From an uncultured Clostridium sp. (lineage in GTDB: Bacteria; Bacillota; Clostridia; Oscillospirales; Acutalibacteraceae), in assembly GCA_934717555.1 (NCBI GenBank), contig CAKUYY010000040.1, positions 1 to 10,893 of the forward strand: 10,893 nt of DNA. Reading direction: 5' to 3'. The notes beneath the pieces were generated by a model, which was given only the letters and a program-made list of their open reading frames with translations, had not been told where the DNA came from and searched no databases. Positions within the stretch are counted from its first letter, which is position 1. Each line of letters opens with the position of its first letter. The translations under genes were made by a program, and so were the position numbers. This document shows positions 1 through 6,824 of this stretch, piece by piece.

Positions 1-595
1 TCATTCCTACATCGGTAATATACCCAGTTCCTTGGGGAAGGATGGTTTCATCTGCGGTGGGAACATGGGTATGCGTCCCGAACAAGGCAGAAATACGGCC
101 GTCGAGATAGTACCCCAGGGCGCGCTTTTCACCGGTGGCTTCCGCGTGAAAATCGACTATGATAATTCGCGCCCCTTCGGCTTTTTTTAACAGGCGGTCT
201 ACCGTTTCAAAAGGACAGGCGAGACTTTCTAAATAAACAGTACCCATAACATTGATGACACATACCTGTAGCCTGCCCATATCTACCATACACATACCAT
301 GGCCCGGCGTAGTGGAATCTGGGAAATTGGCAGGGCGAACCAGGGTTTCTGTCTGATCGTAAAGGGAATAGCTTTCCCGCCGGCGGAAGGCATGGTTGCC
401 GGATGTGATAACATCCACACCGCTATGGAACAGATAGTCCACAGATGCGGGCGTTAAACCATTGCCATCAGCGGAATTTTCCCCATTTGCGATGACCAGG
501 TCCACCTGTTTGATTTTTTTTAGGTGGGGAAGATGGGAACGTAGAAATCGGCAGCCATTGCTGCCCACGATATCCCCAATGCATAAGATATTCAA
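1..595 (-). CDS. ymdB: YmdB-family metallophosphoesterase (2',3'-cyclic nucleotide phosphodiesterase), 3'-truncated by window edge
   Basis: The 198 visible codons read as a YmdB/TIGR00282 protein. The start MNILCIGDIVG holds the first metal-binding Asp. ANGENSADGNGLT, SGNHAF, VDFHAEAT and GTHTHVPTAD follow in family order and supply the Asn/Glu/His metal ligands, and the visible part ends at YITDVGM. Family members are about 260 aa, so roughly 60 residues lie beyond base 1. The start is the TTG at 593-595: AGGAGG (603-608) sits 7 nt upstream and the family's N-terminus begins exactly there. In Bacillus subtilis YmdB is a di-metal cyclic-nucleotide phosphodiesterase affecting sporulation and biofilm decisions, and it is encoded directly after rny. 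The order is the same here, with an intrinsic terminator between the two genes. No signal peptide is seen, so it is presumably cytoplasmic. Confidence 0.93.
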   Translation of the reverse strand, partial: MNILCIGDIVGSNGCRFLRSHLPHLKKIKQVDLVIANGENSADGNGLTPASVDYLFHSGVDVITSGNHAFRRRESYSLYDQTETLVRPANFPDSTTPGHGMCMVDMGRLQVCVINVMGTVYLESLACPFETVDRLLKKAEGARIIIVDFHAEATGEKRALGYYLDGRISALFGTHTHVPTADETILPQGTGYITDVGM

Positions 596-622
596 CGGTA
601 TCCCTCCTGACCTACTATATAG

Positions 623-660
623 TAAAAAACAGGGAACCAATCAAAATGTCGGTTCCCTGT
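623..660 (-). terminator. Intrinsic terminator after rny, upstream of ymdB
   Basis: A perfect 10-bp stem (ACAGGGAACC at 629-638 with GGTTCCCTGT at 651-660) has a 12-nt loop. On the minus strand it is followed by a T run (624-629). It lies between the rny stop and the ymdB ribosome binding site, so ymdB is expressed by readthrough or from a promoter I could not identify. Confidence 0.88.
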
Positions 661-676
661 CAAATTGCATATTTGG

Positions 677-2230
677 TTATTTCGCGTATTCAATAGCCCG
701 GCTTTCCCGGATAATATTTACCTTGATCTGCCCAGGATAATCCAGATCGCTCTCAATCTTTTTACAGATCTCTCTGGCTAAGGGGATCATACGCTCATCA
801 TTTACCACTTCCGGCTTAACCATAATGCGAATCTCACGGCCTGCCTGGATGGCAAAGCAACGCTCTACTCCTTCAAAAGATGAAGCGACTTCCTCCAGTT
901 TTTCCAGCCGTTTGATATAGTTTTCCAGGTTTTCTCTGCGAGCGCCCGGACGAGCTGCGGAAATTGCGTCCGCCGCCTGTACAATACAGGCAATAACGGT
1001 TTTGGCTTCCACATCGCCATGGTGGGCGTGAATCGCATGAATGACTGCTTCACTTTCCTTATATTTGCGGGCTACATCCACGCCAATATCTACGTGGGAA
1101 CCCTCAATTTCATGGTCCAAAGATTTTCCAATATCATGCAGTAATCCTGCGCGGCGGGCGATGGTGGGATCAAGCCCCAATTCGGAAGCCATGATACCGG
1201 ATAAATAAGCAACTTCCAATGAATGGTTGAGAACATTTTGACCGTAACTGGTACGGTAACGCAGGCGTCCTAACAGTTTGACAAGCTCTGGATGGATTCC
1301 ATTAACGCCGGCCTCAATGATAGCTCGTTCTCCTTCCTGCTTGATGGTGGCATCCACTTCACGGCGGGCTTTTTCCACCATTTCTTCAATCCTGGCGGGA
1401 TGGATGCGCCCGTCTGAAATAAGACGTTCCAAGGCAATACGGGCAATTTCCCGGCGGACAGGATCAAAACTGGAAAGCGTGATAGCTTCCGGCGTGTCAT
1501 CAATGATAAGGTCTACTCCCGTAAGAGTTTCGATGGTCCGGATATTCCGGCCTTCTCTACCAATAATACGCCCTTTCATTTCATCAGTGGGCAGAGGAAC
1601 AACAGAAATTGTAGCCTCGGCCACGTGATCGGCGGCACAGCGCTGGATTGCCAGTGAGATAATCTCCCGTGCTTTGCTATCAGCCTCGTCACGAGTCTGT
1701 TGTTCAATCTCCATAATTTTGACCGCTTTTTCATGTACCAGCTCATTTTCCAGGTTTTTCAGCAAATACTCTTTGGCCTGTTCCGTAGAAAAACCGGAGA
1801 TCCGTTCCAGTACTTCAAACTGGCTTCTTTTCACAGATTCCGCCTCTTCCAAACGTTCATCGGCTTCCTTGTTTTTTTGCTGGACAATTTCTTCCTTGGA
1901 TTCTAAATGCTCCAACTTTTTATCCAGATTTTCCTCTTTTTGCTGGATTCTACGCTCCTGACGCTGTACCTCTTTCCGTCTGTCAGCGATTTCCTTCTCG
2001 GCTTCCGTTCTTTGGCGGTGAATTTCATCTTTGCCTTCTAAAATTGCCTCTTTTTTCTTTGCCTCTGCAGTTTTAATGGCGTCGCTGACAATTCTCTTAG
2101 CTTCTTGTTCCGCAGAGCCGATCTCAGCTTCGGCAATCTTTTTTCTATGTGCAACGCCTGCAAGAAAGCTGACGATACCGCAAATAACCCCTGCCAGGAC
2201 AATCAGTAAGACTGCTAACCATATTTCCAT
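677..2230 (-). CDS. rny: Ribonuclease Y (membrane-anchored endoribonuclease)
   Basis: This 517-aa protein has the full RNase Y architecture and usual length. Residues 1-27 form an N-terminal membrane helix. Residues 30-180 are a long charged coiled coil rich in Lys, Glu and Gln. A KH domain near 205-270 carries GRIIGREGRNIR, and an HD domain near 330-425 carries HSLEVAYLSG, LLHDIGKSLDHE and HAHHGD, the metal-binding His/Asp set. RNase Y starts bulk mRNA decay in Firmicutes by endonucleolytic cleavage at the membrane. The ATG at 2228-2230 has AAGGAGG about 10 nt upstream (2241-2247). An overlapping upstream ATG is followed directly by TAA and is not usable. The gene is transcribed from a promoter about 350 nt upstream through a structured leader, divergent from thrS. 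Confidence 0.98.
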   Translation of the reverse strand: MEIWLAVLLIVLAGVICGIVSFLAGVAHRKKIAEAEIGSAEQEAKRIVSDAIKTAEAKKKEAILEGKDEIHRQRTEAEKEIADRRKEVQRQERRIQQKEENLDKKLEHLESKEEIVQQKNKEADERLEEAESVKRSQFEVLERISGFSTEQAKEYLLKNLENELVHEKAVKIMEIEQQTRDEADSKAREIISLAIQRCAADHVAEATISVVPLPTDEMKGRIIGREGRNIRTIETLTGVDLIIDDTPEAITLSSFDPVRREIARIALERLISDGRIHPARIEEMVEKARREVDATIKQEGERAIIEAGVNGIHPELVKLLGRLRYRTSYGQNVLNHSLEVAYLSGIMASELGLDPTIARRAGLLHDIGKSLDHEIEGSHVDIGVDVARKYKESEAVIHAIHAHHGDVEAKTVIACIVQAADAISAARPGARRENLENYIKRLEKLEEVASSFEGVERCFAIQAGREIRIMVKPEVVNDERMIPLAREICKKIESDLDYPGQIKVNIIRESRAIEYAK

Positions 2231-2335
2231 TACATTGGCACCTCCTTGAATTTCATTTTTGCATACATCAGTAAAAATAGAAATCCTCGCAGGGAAGTGC
2301 TCGTATTCATTTGTATGTTTTCCTCATTTGAGATC

Positions 2336-2373
2336 AGAAAGCTTTTCCGTATTTGTAGCCCAAAAAGCTTTCT
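2336..2373 (-). other. Hairpin in the rny 5' leader
   Basis: An 11-bp perfect inverted repeat (AGAAAGCTTTT at 2336-2346, AAAAGCTTTCT at 2363-2373) with a 16-nt loop. It lies in the untranslated leader of rny, about 110 nt before the start codon. It has no T run on either strand, so it is not an obvious terminator. Role unknown. Confidence 0.55.
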
Positions 2374-2390
2374 ACCCTTACTATTCATCT

Positions 2391-2434
2391 AAAAAAGGCG
2401 CACTTTCCCTTCTTAATCAAAAGAAAGAAAACGC
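2391..2434 (-). terminator. Possible leader terminator (attenuator) upstream of rny
   Basis: On the minus strand GCG-TTTT-C-TTT-CTT can pair with AAGAAGGGAAAG-TGCGC, with small bulges and several G-U pairs. TTTTTT follows directly (2391-2396 in plus coordinates), which is the layout of an intrinsic terminator inside the rny leader. An upstream segment at 2457-2467 (minus CTAAAAAAGCG) can instead pair with minus CGCCTTTTTTAG (2389-2400), which would break the terminator. The pairing was judged by eye and the region is AT-rich, so this is tentative. Confidence 0.4.
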
Positions 2435-2541
2435 TAAATTCTATACTATATTTGGACGCTTTTTTAGAGTATGTTTTAAAGAAATCAGACAAACTGACTG
2501 AAAAACACTTCTTTTATACGAGGAATGGGAGATAATTCCCG

Positions 2542-2575
2542 GTAATCAATCCGTACTTAACGGAATGATGATTAC
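2542..2575 (-). other. Stem-loop at the 5' end of the rny leader
   Basis: GTAATCA (2542-2548) pairs with TGATTAC (2569-2575). An inner TCCG/CGGA pairing is separated from it by an internal loop. The structure would sit at the extreme 5' end of the transcript starting from the promoter at 2588-2617, where it could protect the mRNA 5' end. That function is an inference. Confidence 0.45.
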
Positions 2576-2587
2576 TTTGTAATTATT

Positions 2588-2617
2588 ATTGTATTACTTC
2601 ACAGGGGGGTATGTCAA
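2588..2617 (-). promoter_or_regulatory. SigA-type promoter for rny
   Basis: On the minus strand a perfect TTGACA (2612-2617) is followed after 18 nt by TACAAT (2588-2593). It is the strongest promoter match upstream of rny and implies a leader of about 350 nt. It faces away from the thrS promoter, with about 140 bp between the two -35 boxes. Confidence 0.75.
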
Positions 2618-2754
2618 GAAATTTGTATAATTTGACTTCTAAATCTTTTTTGTTTCCATCTAGGAAATACAAAAATGAAAAAGTATAGGAAAACTTCACA
2701 GAAACCACTCTTAAATAGTAGGAAGCACAGTTTGTTTTTCCATGAAAAGAGCGG

Positions 2755-2783
2755 TTGACATTCCAAAAAGATCATGCTATGAT
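2755..2783 (+). promoter_or_regulatory. SigA promoter of the thrS T-box transcript
   Basis: A perfect TTGACA (2755-2760), a 17-nt spacer and TATGAT (2778-2783). Transcription would start near 2790, just upstream of the T-box Stem I region. Confidence 0.88.
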
Positions 2784-2799
2784 GAAAAAAATAAAATAT

Positions 2800-3042
2800 G
2801 AAAATGTGTTGATAAGGAGGCTAATCCTTTTCTTCTTTTTCTTTCAGAGAGTATCCATCATTGGCTGTAAGTGGATATAGAAAATATAAGGGTTGGCTAC
2901 CGCCTTGGAGTGCGTGTCGAAAGAAGTACGCCGGTTATCCCCCGTTATAGGGATGAAGGAAGGGCAGTATCATAACTGCTGAATCCGGGTGGAACCGCGA
3001 GGAAAATAACCCTCGCCCCGATTGTGGGGCGAGGATTTTTTT
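2800..3042 (+). promoter_or_regulatory. T-box riboswitch, threonine-specific, controlling thrS
   Basis: The leader has T-box hallmarks in order. AGAGAG precedes a distal hairpin (TATCCA/TGGATA) enclosing TTGGCTGTAAG. The specifier codon ACC (2899-2901, Thr) is followed by GCCTTGGAG. The T-box sequence GGGTGGAACCGCG lies at 2987-2999. The terminator follows, with stem CCTCGCCCC (3011-3019) and GGGGCGAGG (3026-3034), then T7. The antiterminator alternative is visible: GCGAGG (2997-3002) pairs with CCTCGC (3011-3016), and GGG (2987-2989) with CCC (3017-3019). Uncharged tRNA-Thr bound at ACC, and through its NCCA end at TGGA, would favour the antiterminator and switch on thrS. The TGGA bulge predicts U at the tRNA discriminator position. 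The specifier assignment rests on the surrounding consensus, not on a computed fold. Confidence 0.94.
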
Positions 3043-3070
3043 ATAATCTGAGGAATAAGGAGTGTTTATT

Positions 3071-5014
3071 ATGGTGAAAGTAACGCTGAAAGGCGGAGTG
3101 GTAAAGGAGTATGAATCTGGTACCACAGTTGCGGATATTGCAAAATCCCTGGGCGCGGGTCTGTTCAAGGCAGCCTGTGCTGGTCGGATCAATGGAAAGG
3201 CGGTGGATCTGCGCACTCCCATTACCGAAGATGTGCGTTTGGACATCTTAACTTTTGATGATCCAGATGGGAAAAGGGCGTACTGGCACACAACTTCCCA
3301 CATTATGGCGCAGGCGGTGAAGCACCTGTTTCCAGATGCAGTATTTGCCATTGGCCCTGCGGTGGATAACGGATTTTATTACGACTTTGATTTGCCCCGC
3401 ACTTTGTCCACAGAGGATCTTTCCAAAATTGAAGCTGAAATGAAAGCGATTATCAAGCAGGATTTGCCTCTGGAACGTTTTGAACTGTCCCCACAAGAGG
3501 CCAAAGAATTGATGGAAAAAGAGGGGCAGACTTATAAAGTAGAACTAATTGAAGAACATTCCAGCAAAGGGGAACCGATTTCTTTTTACCGTCAAGGAGA
3601 CTTTGTAGATCTATGTGCAGGGCCTCACCTAGTATCTACCGGCAAAGTAAAGGCTGTAAAACTTACCAACTGTACCGGCGCATACTGGCGTGCAGATTCC
3701 AATAATAAAATGTTACAGCGCGTATACGGTGTTTCTTTCCCGAAGGCCTCCCTGTTGGAAGAGCATTTAACTATGTTGGAAGAAGCCAAAAAGAGAGACC
3801 ATAATGTGCTGGGAAGAAAATTGGGGTATTTTACTACCTCCGAGTTGATTGGCCAAGGGTTACCGATCCTGTTGCCCAATGGCGCCAGGGTGATCCAGCA
3901 ATTGCAGCGGTTTGTGGAGGATGAAGAACAAAAGAGGGGATGGCTGCTCACCAAGACCCCTTATATGGCAAAAAGCGATTTGTATAAGGTATCTGGGCAC
4001 TGGGACCACTACAAAGAAGATATGTTTGTTTTAGTGGATGAGGAAAAAGATGATGAAGTGTTCGCACTTCGTCCTATGACTTGTCCATTCCAGTATCAAG
4101 CTTATCTCAATAAACCCCGCTCCTATCGTGACCTGCCTCTGCGTTACAATGAGACTTCCACGTTGTTCCGCAATGAAGCGTCCGGAGAGATGCATGGCCT
4201 GATCCGTGTACGTCAATTTACGATTTCTGAAGGACATTTGATGTGCCGTCCAGACCAATTGGAACAGGAGTTCAAAAATTGTCTGGAACTGGCCATTTAT
4301 ATGCTGAAAACCCTAGGGCTGTATGAGGATGTATCTTATCGTTTCTCTATGTGGGACCCAGAAGATAGAGAGAAATATATAGGTACCCAGGAACAATGGG
4401 ATGAGGCCCAGGGGGCTATGCGCAAAATTTTGGATCATCTGGAGATACCTTATGTGGAAGGAATAGGAGAAGCCGCTTTCTATGGTCCGAAATTGGATAT
4501 TCAAATTAAGAATGTACATGGAAAAGAGGACACACTTATCACGATCCAGATCGATCAGATGCTGGCTGAAAAATTTGGCATGGAATATGTGGACGCGGAT
4601 GGTCAAAAGAAAAATCCCTATATTATCCATCGCACTTCCATCGGTTGTTATGAACGCACCTTAGCATTGCTTATTGAAAAATATGCTGGAGCATTGCCGA
4701 TGTGGCTGATGCCGGAACAGGTACGTGTTCTTCCCATTAGCGAACGCCTGCATGATGCTGCCGCACAGGTGGAAAAAGCTTTACAGGATGCGGGGCTGCG
4801 TGTTACCAGCGATATGCGTAATGAAAAGATCGGTTATAAAATCCGAGAAGCGCAGTTGGAAAAGATTCCATATATGCTCATAGTTGGTGACAAAGAAGTG
4901 GAAAACAACACTGTGTCTGTACGTTCCCGTAAGGCGGGAGATTTGGGAAGTATCTCATTAGAGGAATTCTTAGGTCGGGCGTTGAAGGAAGTTGCAGAAA
5001 AGACAATTGGTTAA
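3071..5014 (+). CDS. thrS: Threonyl-tRNA synthetase
   Basis: A 647-aa class II synthetase that attaches threonine to tRNA-Thr. Residues 1-62 are a TGS domain. The editing domain shows HTTSH (H73, H77) and CAGPH. The catalytic core contains TCPFQYQAY with the zinc-ligand Cys, motif 2 (RNEASGEMHGLIRVRQF), SEGHLMC with the zinc-ligand His, and motif 3 (GCYERTLALLIEKYAG) just after the third zinc ligand in IIHRTS. A C-terminal anticodon-binding domain starts near MPEQVRVLPIS. The ATG at 3071 is preferred over the in-frame GTG at 3062 because AAGGAG (3057-3062) lies 8 nt before the ATG and overlaps that GTG. The usual NCPGH motif reads TCPFQ here, a variant class. The gene is controlled by the T-box leader and ends at its own terminator. 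Confidence 0.98.
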   Translation: MVKVTLKGGVVKEYESGTTVADIAKSLGAGLFKAACAGRINGKAVDLRTPITEDVRLDILTFDDPDGKRAYWHTTSHIMAQAVKHLFPDAVFAIGPAVDNGFYYDFDLPRTLSTEDLSKIEAEMKAIIKQDLPLERFELSPQEAKELMEKEGQTYKVELIEEHSSKGEPISFYRQGDFVDLCAGPHLVSTGKVKAVKLTNCTGAYWRADSNNKMLQRVYGVSFPKASLLEEHLTMLEEAKKRDHNVLGRKLGYFTTSELIGQGLPILLPNGARVIQQLQRFVEDEEQKRGWLLTKTPYMAKSDLYKVSGHWDHYKEDMFVLVDEEKDDEVFALRPMTCPFQYQAYLNKPRSYRDLPLRYNETSTLFRNEASGEMHGLIRVRQFTISEGHLMCRPDQLEQEFKNCLELAIYMLKTLGLYEDVSYRFSMWDPEDREKYIGTQEQWDEAQGAMRKILDHLEIPYVEGIGEAAFYGPKLDIQIKNVHGKEDTLITIQIDQMLAEKFGMEYVDADGQKKNPYIIHRTSIGCYERTLALLIEKYAGALPMWLMPEQVRVLPISERLHDAAAQVEKALQDAGLRVTSDMRNEKIGYKIREAQLEKIPYMLIVGDKEVENNTVSVRSRKAGDLGSISLEEFLGRALKEVAEKTIG

Positions 5015-5025
5015 TAAGAAATCAG

Positions 5026-5062
5026 GACAGGGATAAGGATTACTTATCCCTGTCTTTTTCTT
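5026..5062 (+). terminator. Intrinsic terminator of thrS
   Basis: A perfect 11-bp stem (GACAGGGATAA at 5026-5036, TTATCCCTGTC at 5044-5054) with a 7-nt loop, followed by TTTTTC, 12 nt after the thrS stop codon. Confidence 0.93.
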
Positions 5063-5091
5063 ATCCTGTCAAGTCATCATGACAACTTAAC

Positions 5092-5118
5092 AATATAATT
5101 CTATGTAAGAATTATATT
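5092..5118. repeat. 11-bp AT-rich palindrome upstream of the DUF4358 gene
   Basis: AATATAATTCT (5092-5102) and AGAATTATATT (5108-5118) form a perfect inverted repeat with a 5-bp centre. It lies about 100 bp before the next start codon and has no T run, so it resembles an operator more than a terminator. It is not a clear match to the Fur or PerR box. Confidence 0.5.
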
Positions 5119-5221
5119 AGGATATATGTGTGATATTATCTAAAAATAGAGAAATAATGATCAATTTATGGTCTTTGTGTAGTGAGATTAAGGATCTCAG
5201 TTCACTATGAGAGGTGTAGGG

Positions 5222-5740
5222 ATGGCCAACACATCAAAAAAGAAATGGTTGATAATTTCTCTGGCCATTTTTTTGATAATCATTCTGGTCAGTGTAATTT
5301 TATATTTGGTTCTGTTTTTACAGAAAGGGAAATCTATAGATAAGATAGACATTAGTCCAAAGCAGATTACTAGCCAGATTGTTGAAGAAATGACACTGAC
5401 AGACCTTGCGGAGGTACAAAAGGATCAATTAATCAAACATTATAATATGCCAGAGGGACTTATCAAAGATTTTTCCATCTATATGAGTAAGTCTGCCAAT
5501 AAGAGCTTTGAGCTGGCTTGTTTTGAACTTGCGGATCAACAGGACTATGAAAAATTACAAAAAGTAATTGCAGAACATATTACCACAAAAGCACAGGGAT
5601 TTAAGGAATTGAGCCCGATGGAATATGATCAGATCCAGGATTACCGTGTCATGAAAAAAGGACAGTATGTGTTAATGGTAATAAGCGATAATCCATCCGC
5701 TATTGAACAGGAATTTCTATCCATTCTTTCAGGAAAATAA
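5222..5740 (+). CDS. DUF4358-like membrane-anchored protein of unknown function
   Basis: A 172-aa protein. A short Lys-rich N-terminus (MANTSKKK) is followed by one hydrophobic helix at about residues 9-30, then an extracytoplasmic domain of about 140 residues. That domain resembles DUF4358, seen mainly in Clostridia. It has an ITSQIVEEM...LTDL lead-in, YNMPEGLIKDFSIYMSKSAN, an FELAD strand, and QDYRVMKKGQYVLMVISD near the end. There is no lipobox Cys, so it should be a signal-anchor protein and not a lipoprotein. An in-frame ATG at 5207 would add MRGVG. The ATG at 5222 is preferred because GAGAGGTG (5209-5216) lies just upstream, although the spacing is short. No molecular function is known. 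It appears monocistronic, between the thrS terminator and the tRNA-Gly promoter. Confidence 0.82.
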   Translation: MANTSKKKWLIISLAIFLIIILVSVILYLVLFLQKGKSIDKIDISPKQITSQIVEEMTLTDLAEVQKDQLIKHYNMPEGLIKDFSIYMSKSANKSFELACFELADQQDYEKLQKVIAEHITTKAQGFKELSPMEYDQIQDYRVMKKGQYVLMVISDNPSAIEQEFLSILSGK

Positions 5741-5761
5741 AAATCTTAAAGAAGAAAATAC

Positions 5762-5790
5762 TTGCTTTTTTTAATAGAAGATGCTATAAT
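5762..5790 (+). promoter_or_regulatory. Promoter of tRNA-Gly
   Basis: TTGCTT (5762-5767), a 17-nt spacer and a perfect TATAAT (5785-5790), 16 nt before the mature tRNA 5' end. Confidence 0.82.
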
Positions 5791-5805
5791 GAAGAAGTTA
5801 GGTAA

Positions 5806-5879
5806 GCAGATGTAGTTCAATGGTAGAACACCAGCTTCCCAAGCTGGATACGCGGGTTCGATTCCCGTCATCTGCTCCA
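5806..5879 (+). tRNA. tRNA-Gly (anticodon CCC)
   Basis: A 74-nt cloverleaf with an encoded CCA end. The acceptor stem is GCAGATG/CATCTGC with discriminator T. The D arm lies around GTTC-AATGGT-AGAAC. The anticodon stem CCAGC/GCTGG encloses the loop TTCCCAA, so the anticodon is CCC and reads GGG. The T arm contains GGTTCGATTCC. The gene has its own promoter and terminator and marks the left boundary of the accessory island. Confidence 0.97.
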
Positions 5880-5882
5880 TGA

Positions 5883-5917
5883 TGGAGTGACAAAAAAGAT
5901 GTCACTCCATTTTTTTC
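5883..5917 (+). terminator. Intrinsic terminator of tRNA-Gly
   Basis: A perfect 10-bp stem (TGGAGTGACA at 5883-5892, TGTCACTCCA at 5900-5909) with a 7-nt A-rich loop and a T run at 5910-5916. Confidence 0.93.
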
Positions 5918-6012
5918 AGTATTCATGCGGGTTTGTGGGCTTTTGGAGGCGAAATCCGAAAAACGGTTTTACCGTAGATGTCCAAACAGCAAACCGCAGC
6001 AAAATCCGTCAC

Positions 6013-6059
6013 AGCGGGGGCTTCCGCCTGATTTTTCAGGCTGGAGGCTCCGCTTTTTT
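6013..6059 (+). terminator. Terminator-like hairpin in the element leader
   Basis: AGCGGGGGCTTCCGCCTG (6013-6030) and CAGGCTGGAGGCTCCGCT (6037-6054) form a long GC-rich stem with minor internal mismatches and a 6-nt loop. A T run at 6054-6059 follows. Confidence 0.75.
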
Positions 6060-6192
6060 GCGTTTACCACTCTTTTTCCCGTTGTCGGAACTGTAAAAGT
6101 TTCCGACGGTTTCATAGATAGATTGACGAATCCCCAAAACGGGTCACTTTTAAGCCCTCAAGATACAAAGGAGTAGTGCGCCCTTTTTTAGG

Positions 6193-6222
6193 ACCTTTCC
6201 GGCTGGCAGGCCGGAGGTTTTT
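6193..6222 (+). terminator. Second terminator-like hairpin before the parM remnant
   Basis: CCGGC (6199-6203) pairs with GCCGG (6210-6214), extended by flanking ACCT/AGGT pairing, and is followed by TTTTT (6218-6222). It lies about 120 nt before the parM-like start, so it may end an upstream transcript or act in leader control. Confidence 0.6.
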
Positions 6223-6345
6223 CGCTTTCCCCTCTCCCACACCCCCTAAATTACTTACTTGGCTGGGAAAGAACAAAACTCTTTAAGCTCTTACCAGCAG
6301 GAATCTCAAGTTTTCAACAATCGTCAAGAAAGGATGAGTAAAACC

Positions 6346-6667
6346 ATGAACGTCGGCATAGACCACGGCTATTACGCCATCAAAACCCGGCATTTTTCTT
6401 TCCCAGCCGGTATCACTGTTTATAGCTATGAATCCTACACCCTGCAGAACACCTTGGGGTACGGTGGGAAGTTTTATGTCTGTGGAACCGGCAGACAGCC
6501 GATCCTGCGTAACAAAATGGAGAACGACAACTATTACCTGCTTACCCTTGCCGCTATCGCCAGGGAGATCAAACAGCGCGGTGAAAAAACAGAGTGTTCC
6601 GTCAAACTCGCTGCTGGACTTCCTTTGGCTGGTTTTGGCCGGGAGAAAAAGCCCTTCCGTGCGTTCT
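6346..6667 (+). pseudogene. ParM-like actin-family segregation protein, 5' fragment
   Basis: The first ~107 codons encode a ParM/StbA-type actin fold N-terminus as found on ICEs and plasmids of gut Clostridia. MNVGIDHGYYAIKTRHF carries the phosphate-1 loop. Next come YESYTLQNTL, GGKFYVCGTGRQP, DNYYLLTLAAIAREIKQRG and LAAGLPLAGFGREKKPFRAF. Complete members are about 300 aa or more. Homology stops near 6664 and the frame runs into unrelated sequence. Such proteins form dynamic filaments that segregate DNA. The ATG at 6346 is chosen because family members begin there; upstream in-frame codons (from 6259) look non-coding. A truncated protein could be translated but would lack most of the ATPase fold. 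A deletion appears to have joined this fragment to the tail of another gene. Confidence 0.82.
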
Positions 6668-6748
6668 TCCAAGCCTGTGAAGCAGCCGGAAGAAGCCATC
6701 CCACAGGAGATGATGGAATTCCTCGGTTCCCTACTGGGAGAAGAATAA
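6665..6748 (+). pseudogene. 3' fragment of an unidentified gene fused by deletion to parM'
   Basis: In the frame one base off the parM frame, the last 27 codons read SSKPVKQPEEAIPQEMMEFL and then GSLLGEE, ending at TAA (6746-6748). This looks like a genuine acidic C-terminus: Pro/Glu-rich linker, amphipathic helix, stop. It could be the tail of the small DNA-binding partner (ParR/StbB-like) that normally follows parM, because a parM-parR deletion would give this join. The fragment is too short to identify, so that is an inference. Nothing recognisable lies from 6749 to about 6840. Confidence 0.5.
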
Positions 6749-6824
6749 CTCTAAACATAGCCCTTGTTGGTTGTGCCGTATGTTGCCCCTGTTTTGGCTG
6801 AAAGGTTGTTGGTCTTGGTAATAG

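Larger units (their letters stand above)
5918..6345 (+). other. Gene-less structured leader of the mobile-element remnant
   Basis: No convincing gene is visible in this stretch of about 430 bases. Short open frames exist but have low-complexity, unrecognisable translations. The stretch holds a hairpin at 6084-6107 (GTCGGAA/TTCCGAC) and two terminator-like hairpins, listed separately. Base composition is richer in G and C than the flanking AT-rich intergenic DNA. Because it directly precedes a parM-like gene, it is probably the control and possibly the centromere-like region of a decayed ICE or plasmid segregation operon. That role is an inference. Confidence 0.5.

Noticed and set aside
1278..1961. 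Several plus-strand open frames opposite rny
   Set aside because: They are Ser/Arg-rich mirror frames of the strongly conserved rny coding sequence, with no start signals.
2259..2501. 80-codon plus-strand open frame upstream of rny
   Set aside because: It is antisense to the rny leader, lacks a ribosome binding site and has a translation typical of AT-rich noncoding DNA.
5887..6176. Short plus-strand open frames just after the tRNA-Gly terminator
   Set aside because: They start inside the terminator hairpin, have no ribosome binding site and no recognisable protein, and cross a second terminator-like hairpin.
6259..6345. Upstream extension of the ParM-like frame (MAGKEQNSL...)
   Set aside because: Family members begin at MNVGIDHGYY. 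The extension has no ribosome binding site and resembles leader sequence.
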